The translations under genes were made by a program, and so were the position numbers. Shown one piece after another: positions 34,838 to 34,930 of a DNA stretch of 34,930 nucleotides; within the stretch, counting starts at the first letter, position 1; each line of letters opens with the position of its first letter. This stretch comes from Anaerophilus nitritigenes (GTDB lineage: Bacteria > Bacillota > Clostridia > Peptostreptococcales > Thermotaleaceae), in assembly GCF_004138215.1 (NCBI RefSeq), contig NZ_RYYS01000031.1:1-34930 (forward strand), given 5' to 3'. Below the pieces are notes generated by a model. That model made no database searches. It was not told the origin of the DNA and was given only the letters and a program-made list of their open reading frames with translations.

Positions 34838-34866
34838 TTGACAACAAGAAACAAAAATGATAAGAT
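34838..34866 (+). promoter_or_regulatory. rRNA promoter P3
   Basis: Consensus TTGACA at 34838-34843 and TAAGAT at 34861-34866 have a 17-bp spacer. It has an A-rich upstream element and is followed by a GTCGCTA copy. Confidence 0.75.
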
Positions 34867-34930
34867 ATTTAAGTCGCTAAAACAACAGTGACTTTTAAAA
34901 AAGAGATTGACCTTTGAAAACTAAACAGCA
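34867..34930 (+). other. 5' leader of an rRNA operon (16S gene beyond the window)
   Basis: The sequence CCTTTGAAAACTAAACAG (34911-34928) is the kind of leader motif found just upstream of 16S genes in Clostridia and Bacilli. With three rRNA-type promoters before it, a 16S rRNA gene should begin within a few hundred bases to the right. No rRNA itself is in the window. Confidence 0.75.

Overview
The window is AT-rich DNA from a low-GC Firmicute, most likely an anaerobic member of the Clostridia. The evidence is strong Shine-Dalgarno sites, sigma-A-type promoters with near-consensus boxes, a 2-hydroxyacyl-CoA dehydratase-type activase (typical of strict anaerobes), a class III polyhydroxyalkanoate operon, and a pre-16S leader of the Clostridia/Bacilli type at the right edge. 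Genus assignment is not possible from sequence reading alone.

Layout, left to right. (1) recJ (82-1785) converges on a membrane-anchored diguanylate cyclase (1791-2894, minus) over a shared bidirectional terminator. (2) A 1415-residue double-ASKHA acyl-CoA dehydratase activase-type protein (3453-7700) stands alone. (3) A polyhydroxyalkanoate locus follows: NADH-type acetoacetyl-CoA reductase, MaoC/PhaJ enoyl-CoA hydratase, PhaE and PhaC (8163-11811). A promoter-plus-terminator unit sits upstream of it, either an attenuated leader or a small RNA. (4) A TIM-barrel sugar isomerase-like protein and a GAF/HATPase protein that seems to lack its phospho-acceptor helix come next (11967-14450). (5) The most striking block is an exopolysaccharide operon (14683-25068): VTC-type polyphosphate polymerase, DUF4956 membrane protein, CotH-like kinase, small exported membrane protein, MBOAT O-acyltransferase, DHHW/AlgX-like protein, membrane-tethered metallo-beta-lactamase-fold protein, cellulose synthase with a c-di-GMP-binding PilZ domain, and a GH5 endoglucanase. 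An Asp/Glu racemase-family gene and nagB follow. (6) A divergent type IIA topoisomerase pair (26921-31002) sits behind a promoter carrying a LexA-like SOS box. Its A subunit lacks both classical quinolone-contact residues. (7) A histidine kinase/response regulator pair (minus) diverges from a secreted repeat protein. Between them are 11-bp-phased direct repeats placed where an OmpR-family regulator would bind. (8) A small zinc-ribbon gene, a structured non-coding stretch and three tandem rRNA-type promoters lead into what should be a 16S rRNA gene just beyond the window.

How the parts fit: the diguanylate cyclase may make the c-di-GMP read by the PilZ domain of the cellulose synthase. The MBOAT and DHHW proteins would acylate the extruded glucan and the GH5 enzyme would trim it. 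The VTC/DUF4956/CotH trio probably adds a phosphate-related surface modification that has not been explained in this setting. The PHA genes store reducing equivalents and carbon.
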